64,000 bases of DNA. It comes from Ancylobacter rudongensis (GTDB lineage: Bacteria; Pseudomonadota; Alphaproteobacteria; Rhizobiales; Xanthobacteraceae). A model generated the notes under the pieces. It saw nothing but the letters and a program-made list of their open reading frames with translations. It was not told where the DNA came from and ran no database searches. A program made the translations under genes and the position numbers. How positions within the stretch are numbered: the first letter of the stretch is position 1; every line of letters begins with the position of its first letter. Positions 54,749 through 63,566 of the stretch are shown piece after piece. The stretch is taken from NCBI RefSeq assembly GCF_900100155.1, contig NZ_FMTP01000002.1, positions 372,001 through 436,000 of the forward strand, written 5' to 3'.

Positions 54749-55171
54749 ATGGTACCCATTGTTGCCGCCGACACGCTCGCGCGGATCCATGTGCACGGCG
54801 CGACGGACCCGTCCGTCAACTGGCTCGGAGCCTTCGCCACCTGCGGCGGGCATGGCGCGAGCCAGTCCTCCACCATCGTCTACGAGATTCCGCCCGGCGG
54901 GCGCCTGGGCTGGCACACCGATGCCACGGAAGAGACCCAGTACATCCTCGCCGGGACCGGCGAACTCCTGATGGAGGACGGCAGCCGCACCATCGGCGCG
55001 GGCAGCGTCTTTGCCTTGCCGCCGAACGTGCGGCACGACATCGTCAATACGGGCAGCGAGACGCTGCATGCGGTAGCCTTCTTCGCGGCGGCCATGTTCA
55101 CGCAGACCTTCGACCAGGTGATGCTGCCGCCCGATACACATGTGCTCGGCACGCCGAACCGGGACGGCTGA
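54749..55171 (+). CDS. Cupin domain protein
   Basis: A 140-residue single cupin. Motif 1 is IPPGGRLGWHTDATEETQYILAGTGEL, in which the usual second His is replaced by Thr (WHTD instead of HxH), so metal binding may be altered; motif 2 is ALPPNVRHDIVNTG. GGAGGG lies 6 bases before ATG 54749. Function unknown; small cupins act as oxygenases, isomerases or ligand-binding proteins. It is the last gene before the tRNA fragment. Confidence 0.85.
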   Translation: MVPIVAADTLARIHVHGATDPSVNWLGAFATCGGHGASQSSTIVYEIPPGGRLGWHTDATEETQYILAGTGELLMEDGSRTIGAGSVFALPPNVRHDIVNTGSETLHAVAFFAAAMFTQTFDQVMLPPDTHVLGTPNRDG

Positions 55172-55227
55172 CGTCCGGCGCTGAAGCGCCCTCTCTTTTC
55201 TGATAATTAAGTTAGCCGACTATTTAA

Positions 55228-55272
55228 TCCGAAAAGCAGAGGTCTCACCTTCAAATCGCGCCGGATGCGCCA
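55228..55272 (+). repeat. Degenerate tRNA-Arg 3' half (att-site remnant)
   Basis: TCCGAAAAGCAGAGGTCTCACC and on to GCCGGATGCGCCA resembles the tRNA-Arg sequence from its anticodon to CCA (52596-52632) with one insertion and about seven substitutions. It cannot form the 5' half of a tRNA. Such fragments mark the far end of islands that integrate in tRNA genes. Confidence 0.75.
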
Positions 55273-55335
55273 TTCTCCAGCGCACGATCAGTGACCGATC
55301 AATCGACCCTTTCGGGTATGTCGCAAACACGTCGC

Positions 55336-56115
55336 TCAGGCCTCGCTGCGTATCTGCCGGCGCAGCTCATCGGCCAGCGGATGCAGCCGGTCCGGGGCCA
55401 CCGCTCCGACGAGGCTGTAGCCGAGGCCATCATCGGCCCAGGCGAAGCCGTTGAGTGCGCCGTCGGTGTGAGGCGACATTGGCAGGGCCGGATCGGCCTT
55501 CATCGGGCGCGCCAGCATCACGAGCCGCGTTCCGCGATCGTCGTCAAACATGAACAGCGCGGCAGGGCCGTGCTCGGTCGGCACTACGCGCCCGCCCATC
55601 AGCCGATAGCCCGCCGCCGTCAGGTCCGGAATGCCGATCGGACGGCCAATGCGCTTGGCGGTCCAGGCCGCGAGCACGTCGCGATCGCTGGCACGGATCT
55701 CGACCGGCCGCACCTGGTCCGGCACATAGGTCGCATAGCTCGCGGCCGCCTCGCGGGCGAGCGCCTGGACACCTTCGGAGGTCGGAGGACTCAGGTCGCG
55801 CAGCGACCAGCCGCCGGCGGCGCCCACCGACAGCAGCAGCACCGCCGCCGCGGCCATCGCCCAGCGTGGCGCCTGCCGTGGCAGGCGGCGCTCCTCGATC
55901 ATGCGCGAGAGGTCGAGCTCCGTCGGCACCGGCTCGTCCATGACAGGCGCGAAGGCGTCGCGCAGCATGTCGCGCTGCTCGCCATAGACCGCGATGCGTC
56001 GGCCAATATGCGGATGGGCGTCGAGATAGGCGCTCACCTCGGCGTGGCGTTCGGGCGTGAGCGTGCCGTCGACAAAGCCGTTCAGGTCGTCTTCGGTGAT
56101 CGGAAGAGGGTTCAT
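55336..56115 (-). CDS. Anti-sigma factor (membrane-anchored)
   Basis: A 259-residue protein. Residues 1-80 form the cytoplasmic sigma-binding part (ITEDDLNGFVDGTLTPERHAEVSAYLDAHP), without the zinc-binding HxxxCxxC, one transmembrane helix lies at 85-103 (WAMAAAAVLLLSVGAAGG) and residues 105-259 are periplasmic. Its ATG overlaps the sigma factor stop by 4 bases, which is the standard sigma/anti-sigma coupling; it is expected to hold the sigma factor inactive until a signal arrives. Confidence 0.9.
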   Translation of the reverse strand: MNPLPITEDDLNGFVDGTLTPERHAEVSAYLDAHPHIGRRIAVYGEQRDMLRDAFAPVMDEPVPTELDLSRMIEERRLPRQAPRWAMAAAAVLLLSVGAAGGWSLRDLSPPTSEGVQALAREAAASYATYVPDQVRPVEIRASDRDVLAAWTAKRIGRPIGIPDLTAAGYRLMGGRVVPTEHGPAALFMFDDDRGTRLVMLARPMKADPALPMSPHTDGALNGFAWADDGLGYSLVGAVAPDRLHPLADELRRQIRSEA

Positions 56116-56642
56116 TTCACGCTCCGGAGATGGGGCGACGGACGGGCTGCGCGCGGGTCGGCGGACATCAGCCTGGCAAGGCGTTCGCGGGCACGCGACA
56201 GACGCGACATGACCGTGCCGATCGGCACGCCCAGCACCTGCGCCGCGTCGGCATAGGAGAGTTCCTCGACCGTGACCAGCAGAAGCACGGTCCGCTGCTC
56301 ATCCGGCAGCTGCGCCAGCGCGTTGACGAGGTCCTGGCAGCGCAGCCCGTCCTCCTGTCGGGCCGCCGAGGCGAAGCTCGCCGGATCGGCGTCGTCGAGC
56401 CCGATATGGATCGGGCGCTGCGTCGACCGGCGCAGCCGCGTCATCGCGAGATTGTGCAGGATGGTGAAGATCCAGGCCCGCGGGTCCTCGCCCGGCCGCC
56501 GCTGATGCCAGCGGCTGATGGCGCGCTCCAGACAATCCTGCACCAGATCGTCCGCCGCCGTCCGCTCGCGCATCAGCGCCCGCGCATAGCGCCGCAATGC
56601 CGGAATCAGCGGCTCGATGAGGCGCACCATCTCGTGGTTCAC
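56112..56642 (-). CDS. ECF-type RNA polymerase sigma factor
   Basis: A 176-residue extracytoplasmic-function sigma factor. Region 2 is LIPALRRYARALMRERTAADDLVQDCLERAI, with the -10 recognition helix WIFTILHNLAMTRLR; region 4 is ALAQLPDEQRTVLLLVTVEELSYADAAQVLGVPIGTVMSRLSRARERL. The start is GTG 56642, with AGGAGA 5 bases upstream, rather than ATG 56678. It is followed by its anti-sigma gene. Its likely target promoters are the three GGAATAA-N15-GTCY sites found at 58726, 58842 and 63813. Confidence 0.94.
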   Translation of the reverse strand: MNHEMVRLIEPLIPALRRYARALMRERTAADDLVQDCLERAISRWHQRRPGEDPRAWIFTILHNLAMTRLRRSTQRPIHIGLDDADPASFASAARQEDGLRCQDLVNALAQLPDEQRTVLLLVTVEELSYADAAQVLGVPIGTVMSRLSRARERLARLMSADPRAARPSPHLRSVK

Positions 56643-56708
56643 GGTGTCTCCTTTCGAGGAGAGGCGCGCCTCCCCCATCAGCGACTGTCCTGGCGCAGGC
56701 GGGGCGCG

Positions 56709-58166
56709 TCAATCCAGCGTCTGGCGCTGGACGACGGCGCCGGGCTGGGCGACCGTGCCCTGCGTGATGACGAGATAGCGGCGCTCGGCCTTGGCCGCGT
56801 TCTGCACGATCTGGCGGATGGGTCCGGCGGCGTTGACGATCGCCGAGCCGGCGGGATTGGACATGAAGGCCGAGAGCGGTTCGATCGCGCCCGTGCCGTC
56901 GGGCTGGCTGGCCAGCGCCAGTACATGCGGCTTCTTCGGCGCGAGGCCGGTTACTGACGCCTGCAGGACCTGGATCAGACCCTGGTCGAACAGCGTGATG
57001 CTGGTCGGGGGCGTGTCGGCGGCCTTGCCGTCCGTGGTCAGGCTGAGATGGGCCGCCTGCCCGGCGACGCCGAGCGGCTGGAGGTTCTGCGTGCCCTCGC
57101 CCTCCGGCACGGCGCCGGGCACGTAGTTGACCGCCTGCGGCGCCTGGCCGATCGGGATGGTCGCCACCACCGTGTTGGTCAGCGTGTCGATGGCCGCGAG
57201 AGCATCGGCGTTTTCCAGCCCGACATAGACGCGCGAGCCATCACCCGACGGCCAGAGGCCATGCGGCAGCTTGCCGACAGGAATGGTCGCCACCGGCGTG
57301 AAGTCGTCGGTGCGGAACACCTTGACCTCGTTGAGCCCGCCCACCGTCACATAGGCGAAGCTACCCTTGGCATTGCGGGCGAAGTTGACATGGTTGGTGA
57401 TCGGGCCGGTCTCTAGCGTCTTGATGACCTCGAACGGCGGCTGCGCGTTGAACACCTGCACCTTGCCGATATCCTTCAGCGTGAACCAGACCTGCTTGCC
57501 GTCCGGCGTCGCCGCGATGTTGGGACAGAACGGGCTTTCCTGCTTCACACGGCCGACAATCCTATGGTCGGCGACCGAGATGACCACGGTCTCGGGCATG
57601 AAGGAGGAGCAGACATAGCCGTATTTCCCGTCGGGCGAGAAGATCTGCATGCCCGGGCCGTTCGGCACCTTGATGCGCGTCTTCTCCTCATAGGTCGCGC
57701 TGTCCAGCACGGCGATGTAGTCCTCGCCGCGCACCGTCACCCAGACCTCCTTGCCATCAGGCGTGAAGAACGCCTCGTGCGGCGAGCGGCCGATATAGGT
57801 CGTGTGCTTCACGGCATTGGTCGACGTGTCGATGAAGGTGACAGCGTTCGAGCCGATTGACACCACGGCGAGCGTCTTACGATCCGGCGAGAAGCCCATG
57901 CCGTGCACCAGCACCTGCCCCTTGTAGAGCGGGCTGAAGTTCGTCGGCTGCGGCTCACCCAGCCGGATGATGCCGACCAGCTTGTTGGTCGCGGGATCGG
58001 TGACGGAGATGGTGTTGGAGAACTGCTCGGCGGCATAGACGCGGTCGCGGCTGCTCAGCGGAATGTCCGGGGCGGAGGCGGCGAACGGCGCCTGTCCGGC
58101 GAAGGCGGGCACCGCACAGGCGAGCAGGACGCTGGCGAGCACGCCGGTGAGGACGGATGTGTTCAT
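56709..58166 (-). CDS. Secreted YncE-like beta-propeller protein
   Basis: A 485-residue exported protein with signal peptide MNTSVLTGVLASVLLACAVPAFA. The following repeats (PATNKLVGIIRLGEPQPTNF, STNAVKHTTYIGRSPHEAFF, GKEVWVTVRGEDYIAVLDS, and others up to about 330) are seven-bladed YVTN/YncE-type propeller units. A C-terminal extension (350-485) is less repetitive. Function unknown; such proteins are often periplasmic, sometimes tied to metal or redox stress. ATG 58166 has AGGAA 7 bases upstream. It lies 10 bases after the DUF305 stop and 67 bases upstream of the sigma gene start. Confidence 0.88.
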   Translation of the reverse strand: MNTSVLTGVLASVLLACAVPAFAGQAPFAASAPDIPLSSRDRVYAAEQFSNTISVTDPATNKLVGIIRLGEPQPTNFSPLYKGQVLVHGMGFSPDRKTLAVVSIGSNAVTFIDTSTNAVKHTTYIGRSPHEAFFTPDGKEVWVTVRGEDYIAVLDSATYEEKTRIKVPNGPGMQIFSPDGKYGYVCSSFMPETVVISVADHRIVGRVKQESPFCPNIAATPDGKQVWFTLKDIGKVQVFNAQPPFEVIKTLETGPITNHVNFARNAKGSFAYVTVGGLNEVKVFRTDDFTPVATIPVGKLPHGLWPSGDGSRVYVGLENADALAAIDTLTNTVVATIPIGQAPQAVNYVPGAVPEGEGTQNLQPLGVAGQAAHLSLTTDGKAADTPPTSITLFDQGLIQVLQASVTGLAPKKPHVLALASQPDGTGAIEPLSAFMSNPAGSAIVNAAGPIRQIVQNAAKAERRYLVITQGTVAQPGAVVQRQTLD

Positions 58167-58176
58167 GGGACGGTTC

Positions 58177-58686
58177 CTAATTCGCCGGGGCCGACAGGGC
58201 CGGCATCGCCATGGTGCTGGCGGGCATCGGGCGGAGCGACAGGGTGCCTGGGGGCATGGCGGAAGGGTCATGGGCGGCGCCGGTCCCGGGCAGGGTTGGC
58301 GCCGGCGCGGAAGGCGGCAGGGGCTGGCCGAGCGCAAGCCGCATCGCGGCGATCTCCTGCTGCTGCTCGATGACGATCTCCTGCGCGAGGCGGCGCAGCT
58401 GCGGGTTCTGGCCGTAGCGCAGATAGGCGACCGCCATGTCGATGGCGCCCTGATGGTGCGGGATCATCATCGCCGTGAAGTCGGCGTCGATGTCGCCGGT
58501 CGGCGTCACCTCCATGTCCGCCATCATCTTGTCCATGGCGGCGGCGTTCTCGGCGAGAAACGGCGATTCGGCGCGGGTTGTGGAAGCCGTGTCGGCGCCA
58601 TGGCTGTGGTCGCCCGCCGCGACCGCGCTCCCAGTCAGGCAGAGCGCGAGCAGCACGCCGACACGAGACAGGTGTCGTTGTCGCAT
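58177..58686 (-). CDS. Secreted DUF305 protein
   Basis: A 169-residue protein with signal peptide MRQRHLSRVGVLLALCLTGSAVAA. The DUF305 hallmark is FTAMMIPHHQGAIDMAVAYL (residues 80-99) after DKMMADMEV; the paired His residues suggest metal binding. The C-terminal 35 residues are Pro/Met-rich. AAGGAG lies 8 bases before ATG 58686. It is the first gene of a unit with the beta-propeller gene and is preceded by a GGAATAA-N15-GTCC site. Confidence 0.9.
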   Translation of the reverse strand: MRQRHLSRVGVLLALCLTGSAVAAGDHSHGADTASTTRAESPFLAENAAAMDKMMADMEVTPTGDIDADFTAMMIPHHQGAIDMAVAYLRYGQNPQLRRLAQEIVIEQQQEIAAMRLALGQPLPPSAPAPTLPGTGAAHDPSAMPPGTLSLRPMPASTMAMPALSAPAN

Positions 58687-58725
58687 GGACTTTTCTCCTT
58701 CGGGCGATGACGCCTTCGGGAGGTT

Positions 58726-58751
58726 GGACTCGCAGCCGGCGCGATTATTCC
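58726..58751 (-). promoter_or_regulatory. Candidate ECF promoter of the DUF305/beta-propeller unit
   Basis: On the minus strand GGAATAA (58751-58745), 15 bases, then GTCC (58729-58726), continuing AACC. The DUF305 ATG is 40 bases downstream. The same spaced elements occur at two other starts in this block. An AAAAT segment lies 12 bases upstream of GGAATAA. Confidence 0.7.
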
Positions 58752-58841
58752 GCCCCGGCGCGAATTTTCTCCGGCCTTCGCCTGACCCGCCCGACGCCCA
58801 CCCCGTGCGACGCGAAAATCGGAACGCACGCCCCGTCAGGC

Positions 58842-58867
58842 GGAATAAAGCGCCGCGACGAGAGTCT
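58842..58867 (+). promoter_or_regulatory. Candidate ECF promoter of the NTF2-like gene
   Basis: GGAATAA (58842-58848), 15 bases, then GTCT (58864-58867). It lies 33 bases upstream of ATG 58900. Spacing is the same as in the other two sites, the fourth -10 base being T rather than C. Confidence 0.7.
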
Positions 58868-58899
58868 CCCGATGCAGGCCACATTGGAGATTCAGGCAC

Positions 58900-59325
58900 A
58901 TGCGCCTTTCAACCCTCGCCGCGACGTTCGTCCTTATCGCCGCTTCCGGCTCGGCCGCGCTGGCGGGTTCTGCCGAAGACCTCGCCAGGTGGCGCATCGC
59001 CGCCATTGCCGGCGGCGACCTCGCTGTTGTGTCGGCGGCCTACGGCCCCGGCGCGACGCTGCACTGGGTCGGCGGCCCGCTCGACGGCACCTATAGCCAG
59101 CCGGGCGCGATCAGGGAGATCTGGTCGAAATTCTTCGCCGCCCAGGGCGCCCAGACGGCGACCATCGCCATGGCGGTAGCGGCGGCCAATCCCAAGGGTG
59201 GCACGGTCACGGCCGATGTCACCTTCGCCGGCAAGAACACGGTCAAGGTGCGCTACGTGCTGCTCTATCGCGGCGACAGGCTGGTCGACGAAATCTGGCA
59301 GGTCAATCCGACCGCGACTTACTGA
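58900..59325 (+). CDS. Secreted NTF2-like (SnoaL-type) protein
   Basis: A 141-residue protein with signal peptide MRLSTLAATFVLIAASGSAALA. The mature part is an NTF2-like cone fold: ARWRIAAIAGGDLAVVSAAYGPGATLHWVGG, IREIWSKFFAAQGA and a beta sheet ending RLVDEIWQVNPTATY. Such proteins bind small ligands or act as lyases or isomerases; this one is periplasmic. It lies divergent from the DUF305 gene with an ECF-like promoter facing each. Confidence 0.8.
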   Translation: MRLSTLAATFVLIAASGSAALAGSAEDLARWRIAAIAGGDLAVVSAAYGPGATLHWVGGPLDGTYSQPGAIREIWSKFFAAQGAQTATIAMAVAAANPKGGTVTADVTFAGKNTVKVRYVLLYRGDRLVDEIWQVNPTATY

Positions 59326-59622
59326 ACGGACCGATCGCGCGGGGGGGCGTTCACGTCCCCCCAACGGACGGGCGAGCTGGCGCGGCACAGGTCCACGCCG
59401 GACGGCCGACACGTCCACCCCCATGCCGGCGTGAGCCGACCGGGCCGCTGCCCGGGCGATCGGCTGCGCACGGCTGGCGCGGACACGAGCGGGGCCCCGA
59501 CGCCACGGCAACGAGGCCCTGCTGTCTCGCGTCGCGGTTCGCCGCCGCGATTTAGCATAAAGGCTATATTTGATTAATTTGATAAAATTGATACCACGTC
59601 GCCATTCAGAGGAGTTTGCGAC
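59326..59622. other. Intergenic region upstream of the GMC oxidoreductase gene
   Basis: About 300 bases. The left part is GC-rich with no gene; the last 65 bases are AT-rich (ATATTTGATTAATTTGATAA) and end with GAGGAG before ATG 59623, so they probably hold the promoter. A similar ATTTGATTAAAA string occurs at 62660-62672. No GGAATAA-N15-GTCY site is present here. Confidence 0.5.
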
Positions 59623-61239
59623 ATGAGCGAGATCGACAAGGACGACGCGCCGGACTTCGCCAGGCGGGTCGCCGAGAACCAGAACCGGCTGCGGGAGCGG
59701 CCTCCGGCGCAGTACAATTTCATCGTCTGCGGCGCCGGGTCTTCCGGTTCGGTCGTGGCGAGGCGCCTGGCCGAGAACCCCGATGTCGATGTGCTCCTCG
59801 TCGAGGCGGGGGGCGATGACGAAGCCGACACGGTGCTCGACCCCTCGCAATGGCCGCTCAATCTCGGCAGCGCGCGTGACTGGGGCTTTCAGGCGACGCC
59901 CAATCCACACCTCGACGGCCGGACCCTGTCGATGTCGATGGGCAAGGGCCTGGGCGGCGGGTCCAGCATCAATGTGATGGTGTGGGCGCGCGGGCACCGC
60001 AGCGACTGGGACTTCTTTGCCAAGGAGAGCGGCGATCCCGCCTGGGGCTACCCGGCGGTGCTCGACATCTATCGTCGGATCGAGAACTGGCAGGGCACGC
60101 CCGATCCGCACTATCGCGGCACAGCGGGCCCGGTGTGGGTGCAGCCGCCGCGCGATCCCAGCCCGGTGGCGCTCGCCCTGCTCGATGCCGCGACCGAAAT
60201 CGGCATCCCGCGCTTCGATCATCCCAATGGCGCGATGATGGAAGGCGCTGGAGGCGTCGCCCTCTCCGACATGCTGGTGCGGGATGGGCGACGCCACTCC
60301 CTTTTCCGCGCCTATGCGCGGCCCTGGATGGACCGGCCCAACCTGACGGTGCTCACCGGAACGACGGTGCGCCGGGTGATCTTCGAGGGCCGGCGCGCCG
60401 TTGGGATCGACGTGGTTCGCGACGGAGAGGTCTCGCGCATTTGCGCCAGTGCGGAAGTGGTCCTGTCGCTCGGCGCCATCCATACGCCGAAAGTCCTTAT
60501 GTATTCGGGCATTGGCGACGCCTCGGAACTTGGCCGGCATGGCATCCCCGTCCGCCAGCATCTACCCGGCGTCGGCGCGAACCTGCAGGATCACACGGCC
60601 TTCTGCTGCATCTGGGAGTATCGCGACGCTCTCGCGCCGCGCAATAATGGCAGCGAAGCGAAACTGTACTGGAAGACGCGTCCCGAGCTTGAATCGCCCG
60701 ACCTGCTGTTCTGCCAGGCCGAGTTTCCGGTGCCGAGCGAACGGACGGCGGCACGGGGCGTGCCCGCGCAGGGGTGGACGATGTTCGCCGGCCTGGCGCG
60801 GCCAAGCAGCCGTGGCCGGCTTCGCCTCACCGGCGCGGATCCGCTCTCGGCGATCGAGATCGACGCGAACATGCTGTCGGACCCCGCCGATATGGAGACG
60901 GCGCTCGCCTGCATCGAGCTCTGCCGCGAGCTTGGCAATGCCAGGGCCTTCCAGCCTCTGGTGAAGGGCGAGGCGCTGCCGGGCCCGCTCAAGGGCGAAG
61001 CGATGAAGCAGTTCGTGCGCGAGTCCGCCGTCACCTACTGGCATCAGAGCTGCACGGCGAAGATGGGGCGTGACGCGATGTCGGTCGTGGACGCCTCTCT
61101 CAATGTCTATGGGGTCGAGGGTCTGCGGATCGCCGATGCCTCGATCATGCCGCGCGTCACCACCGGAAACACGCAGGCCCCCTGTGCCGTCATCGGCGAG
61201 CGTGCCGCCGAGCTGATCCGCCGGACCTACGACCTCTGA
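59623..61239 (+). CDS. GMC family FAD-dependent oxidoreductase
   Basis: A 538-residue flavoprotein of the glucose-methanol-choline family. The FAD-binding GAGSSGSVVA is at 37-46, the second signature SLGAIHTPKVLMYSGIG is near 285-301, and the C-terminal active site has His in YWHQSCTAKMG and Asn in TGNTQAPCAVIGERAAE. It oxidises an alcohol such as choline or a related compound; substrate unknown. No signal peptide, so it is cytoplasmic. GAGGAG precedes the ATG. Confidence 0.93.
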   Translation: MSEIDKDDAPDFARRVAENQNRLRERPPAQYNFIVCGAGSSGSVVARRLAENPDVDVLLVEAGGDDEADTVLDPSQWPLNLGSARDWGFQATPNPHLDGRTLSMSMGKGLGGGSSINVMVWARGHRSDWDFFAKESGDPAWGYPAVLDIYRRIENWQGTPDPHYRGTAGPVWVQPPRDPSPVALALLDAATEIGIPRFDHPNGAMMEGAGGVALSDMLVRDGRRHSLFRAYARPWMDRPNLTVLTGTTVRRVIFEGRRAVGIDVVRDGEVSRICASAEVVLSLGAIHTPKVLMYSGIGDASELGRHGIPVRQHLPGVGANLQDHTAFCCIWEYRDALAPRNNGSEAKLYWKTRPELESPDLLFCQAEFPVPSERTAARGVPAQGWTMFAGLARPSSRGRLRLTGADPLSAIEIDANMLSDPADMETALACIELCRELGNARAFQPLVKGEALPGPLKGEAMKQFVRESAVTYWHQSCTAKMGRDAMSVVDASLNVYGVEGLRIADASIMPRVTTGNTQAPCAVIGERAAELIRRTYDL

Positions 61240-61378
61240 CGTCCTCGCGCCGGGGCCGTCCATGAGGGGCGGGCCGGCGCCGGGGCTGCGGGTCAGGAAG
61301 GCATCGCGCGCGTCCCTCCACCTCCGTCGGGTGAAGCCGGCCTTGGGAGGTTTCAAGCCCTGCGGGGTGATGGAAAGC

Positions 61379-62554
61379 TCATACCCGATCCGGAAGACGC
61401 GCAGGCCCGGCGGGCGCGGCCGGGGCGCTGTGGCCTTGGCCAGCTGTGTGCCGCTCCGCCTTGCCGAGCGCGTTCCGCAGCTGCCGCTCGATGGCGCGCA
61501 GCCGCACCTCGTCCGATGCCAGCGCCGCAAGCGCCATCAGGGCCCGCCGCTCGCCGTCGTCCAGCGTGCGCGGCCTCCGGTCGATGATGCACAGCGACCC
61601 CACGGTGAAGCCCTCACCGTCATGGACGGGGGCGCCGGCGTAGAAGCGGAAGCCGAGATCACCCGCGACGGCCGGATTGGCGGCGAAGCGCGGATCGCTC
61701 GGCAGGTTCTCGACCGAGAACACCGCCTTCTGCAGGATCGTATGATTGCAGAACGCCCAGCTTCGCGGGGTTTCCGGCGCATCAACGCCGATGCGCGACT
61801 TGAACCATTGCCGTGTGGGAGTGAGCAGGGTCAGCAGCGCGATCGGCGCGTCGAGCGTGCGGGAGGCCAGCCAGGTCAGGCGGTCGAACGCTTCCTCGGG
61901 AAGCGTGTCCAACAGCCCCGAGCGCTCGAGTGCCACCAGCCTCTGGCTCTCATTGAGCGCGATTGGAAACAGCGCCTCGGCGGGCGGCGGGGTCGGCGTG
62001 CCGGTGTCGATCAGCGACACGCGTATCGCGGCGGCTGCCTGTTCGGCGGTCTCGACAGGCACGACGCGGCCGGGCAGATCGCCACTGGCGATCGTGCCTG
62101 CGGCCACGACCGCGAGAATCCGGCTGTGACCCAACGACGGGTTGGCAGAGAGGCTGTGCAGCAGCCTCACCCGCTCGGCATCGGGCGGCGCGAGATCGAC
62201 GATGATGGCGTGCGGCCGGACGGAGCCGATGGCAAACAGCGCCCGGTGGACATTGTCGAAGGCTTCCACCGTGCATTCGGGAATGCCGGCCAACAGGCGA
62301 TCATAGTGGGCAAGCCGTTCGGACGAAGCGACAAGGATGACGGTGGCGGACGGGAGCGGCGCGCCGGGCGCGCCCGGCGCGGGCCGCTCGATCAGTGCCA
62401 TGACGTCCGCGCGGTAGACCCGGCGGTGCCCGCCCGGTGTCTTCCACGACGGCACCGAGCCACCCTCGATCAGCAGCTGGGCGGTGCGGACCGACACGCC
62501 GAGTATTCTGGCGGTCTCGGCCGTGGTCAGGATGTCCTTGTCGGTCTTTCCCAT
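61379..62554 (-). CDS. Regulator with excisionase/MerR-type HTH, pseudo-receiver and GAF domains
   Basis: A 391-residue protein. Residues 5-58 are a DNA-binding domain (LTTAETARILGVSVRTAQLLIEGGSVPSWKTPGGHRRVYRADV) of the excisionase/MerR type. Residues 70-180 look like a response-regulator receiver (ATVILVASSERL, then IIVDLAPPD), but the first acidic pair is lost, so classical phosphorylation is doubtful. Residues 205-365 are a GAF domain (RLVALERSGLLDTLPEEAFDRLTWLASRTLDAPIALLTLL, then GSLCIIDRRPRTL). ATG 62554 is chosen; the longer form is basic and less plausible. Confidence 0.85.
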   Translation of the reverse strand: MGKTDKDILTTAETARILGVSVRTAQLLIEGGSVPSWKTPGGHRRVYRADVMALIERPAPGAPGAPLPSATVILVASSERLAHYDRLLAGIPECTVEAFDNVHRALFAIGSVRPHAIIVDLAPPDAERVRLLHSLSANPSLGHSRILAVVAAGTIASGDLPGRVVPVETAEQAAAAIRVSLIDTGTPTPPPAEALFPIALNESQRLVALERSGLLDTLPEEAFDRLTWLASRTLDAPIALLTLLTPTRQWFKSRIGVDAPETPRSWAFCNHTILQKAVFSVENLPSDPRFAANPAVAGDLGFRFYAGAPVHDGEGFTVGSLCIIDRRPRTLDDGERRALMALAALASDEVRLRAIERQLRNALGKAERHTAGQGHSAPAAPAGPARLPDRV

Positions 62555-62712
62555 CGCCTTCCCCACACGCGGAGATCGCGCACCACCCGGCAAAGGCACC
62601 GGGAGGGCGCGGATCCCGCACTATAGGGCGCGCGGCGGCAAAATGGGAGAGTTGCTGGATTTGATTAAAACGATAGAAGGCGCAACCAGTGCGTGGCGTC
62701 AAGGAAGCGGCC

Positions 62713-62761
62713 CCGCCTTGCCGGGCCAGCGCCCCCTGAGGGTGCCGGCCCGGCAAGGCGG
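62713..62761 (-). terminator. 15-bp inverted repeat downstream of the hydrolase gene
   Basis: CCGCCTTGCCGGGCC (62713-62727) pairs exactly with GGCCCGGCAAGGCGG (62747-62761). It begins 14 bases after the hydrolase stop on the minus strand. It lacks a T-run, so it may work with Rho or as an mRNA stabiliser. Confidence 0.6.
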
Positions 62762-62774
62762 CCGCATCGACCGC

Positions 62775-63566
62775 TCACGGCCGCTTGGAAACCGTCCGCG
62801 CCGCCTTGTCGATGGTGTCGGCGACGACCTTGGGCTGGGTCATGAAGAGCGCGTGGCTGGCGGAGACCGTGGTGATGTCGGCACCGATCCGCTTGGCCAT
62901 GTGCAGCAGCATCGCCTGGTCGAACGCCTTGTCCTCCGTCGCGATCACCGCCCAGCTCGGCTTGGAGCGCCAGGCCGCGTGCGTCAGCTTGGTGCCGAAC
63001 GCGGACAGGTTGATCGGCACCTGCGAGTCCCGCATGAAGGCGACGTCCTGATCGCTGACGTCATGGGCGAAGCCGGCCTTGAATTTCTCGCGGTCGACAA
63101 AGGCGAAGCCGTCCGCCGCCTTGTCGAGCACGAACTCCGTCGCCGGCGCAAAGCCTTCATATTGCTGGCCGGTCGTTTCTCCCGCGTCGGGCGACAGCGC
63201 GGAGACATAGACGAGCCCTGCCACCTTCGGAGTGTCGCCGGCCTCGGTAATGACCGTGCCGCCCCAGGAGTGCCCGACGAGAATGGCCGGGCCGCTCTGC
63301 CGTTCCAGCACGCGCGTGGTGGCCGCGACATCGTCTGCGAGCGAGGTCAGCGGGTTCTGGACGATGGTGACGCGATAACCGCGCTGGGTCAGCTCGTCAT
63401 AGACGCCGCGCCAGCCGGACCCGTCGGCGAACGCCCCGTGCACAAGCACGACGTTCTTGACCGCCTGGCTCTGCGGGATGGGGTCGGCCGCGCGCGCCGG
63501 GTCCATGCCGAGGACAGCGGCGGCGGCCGCGGTGGCGGCAAGGATGTTTCTTGTCTTGGTGTTCAT
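62775..63566 (-). CDS. Secreted alpha/beta hydrolase
   Basis: A 263-residue exported hydrolase. Residues 1-27 are a signal peptide (MNTKTRNILAATAAAAAVLG, ARAA). The oxyanion hole is HGAFADGSGW (43-52), the nucleophile S100 lies in VGHSWGGT, and the catalytic His is in VSASHALFM near the C-terminus. This set matches the alpha/beta hydrolase group often linked with lactonase or esterase activity. AAGGA precedes ATG 63566. A GGAATAA-N15-GTCC site lies about 250 bases upstream. Confidence 0.9.
   Translation of the reverse strand: MNTKTRNILAATAAAAAVLGMDPARAADPIPQSQAVKNVVLVHGAFADGSGWRGVYDELTQRGYRVTIVQNPLTSLADDVAATTRVLERQSGPAILVGHSWGGTVITEAGDTPKVAGLVYVSALSPDAGETTGQQYEGFAPATEFVLDKAADGFAFVDREKFKAGFAHDVSDQDVAFMRDSQVPINLSAFGTKLTHAAWRSKPSWAVIATEDKAFDQAMLLHMAKRIGADITTVSASHALFMTQPKVVADTIDKAARTVSKRP

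Larger units (their letters stand above)
52633..55272. mobile_element. Remnant of a tRNA-Arg-targeted genomic island
   Basis: The segment begins at the end of tRNA-Arg(CCG) and ends with a 45-base sequence (55228-55272) that repeats the tRNA 3' half from the anticodon to CCA with several substitutions. It contains a decayed serine recombinase, a two-domain winged-helix regulator and a cupin gene, but no intact integrase. Boundaries are inferred from the repeat; the island is probably old and partially deleted. Confidence 0.6.
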
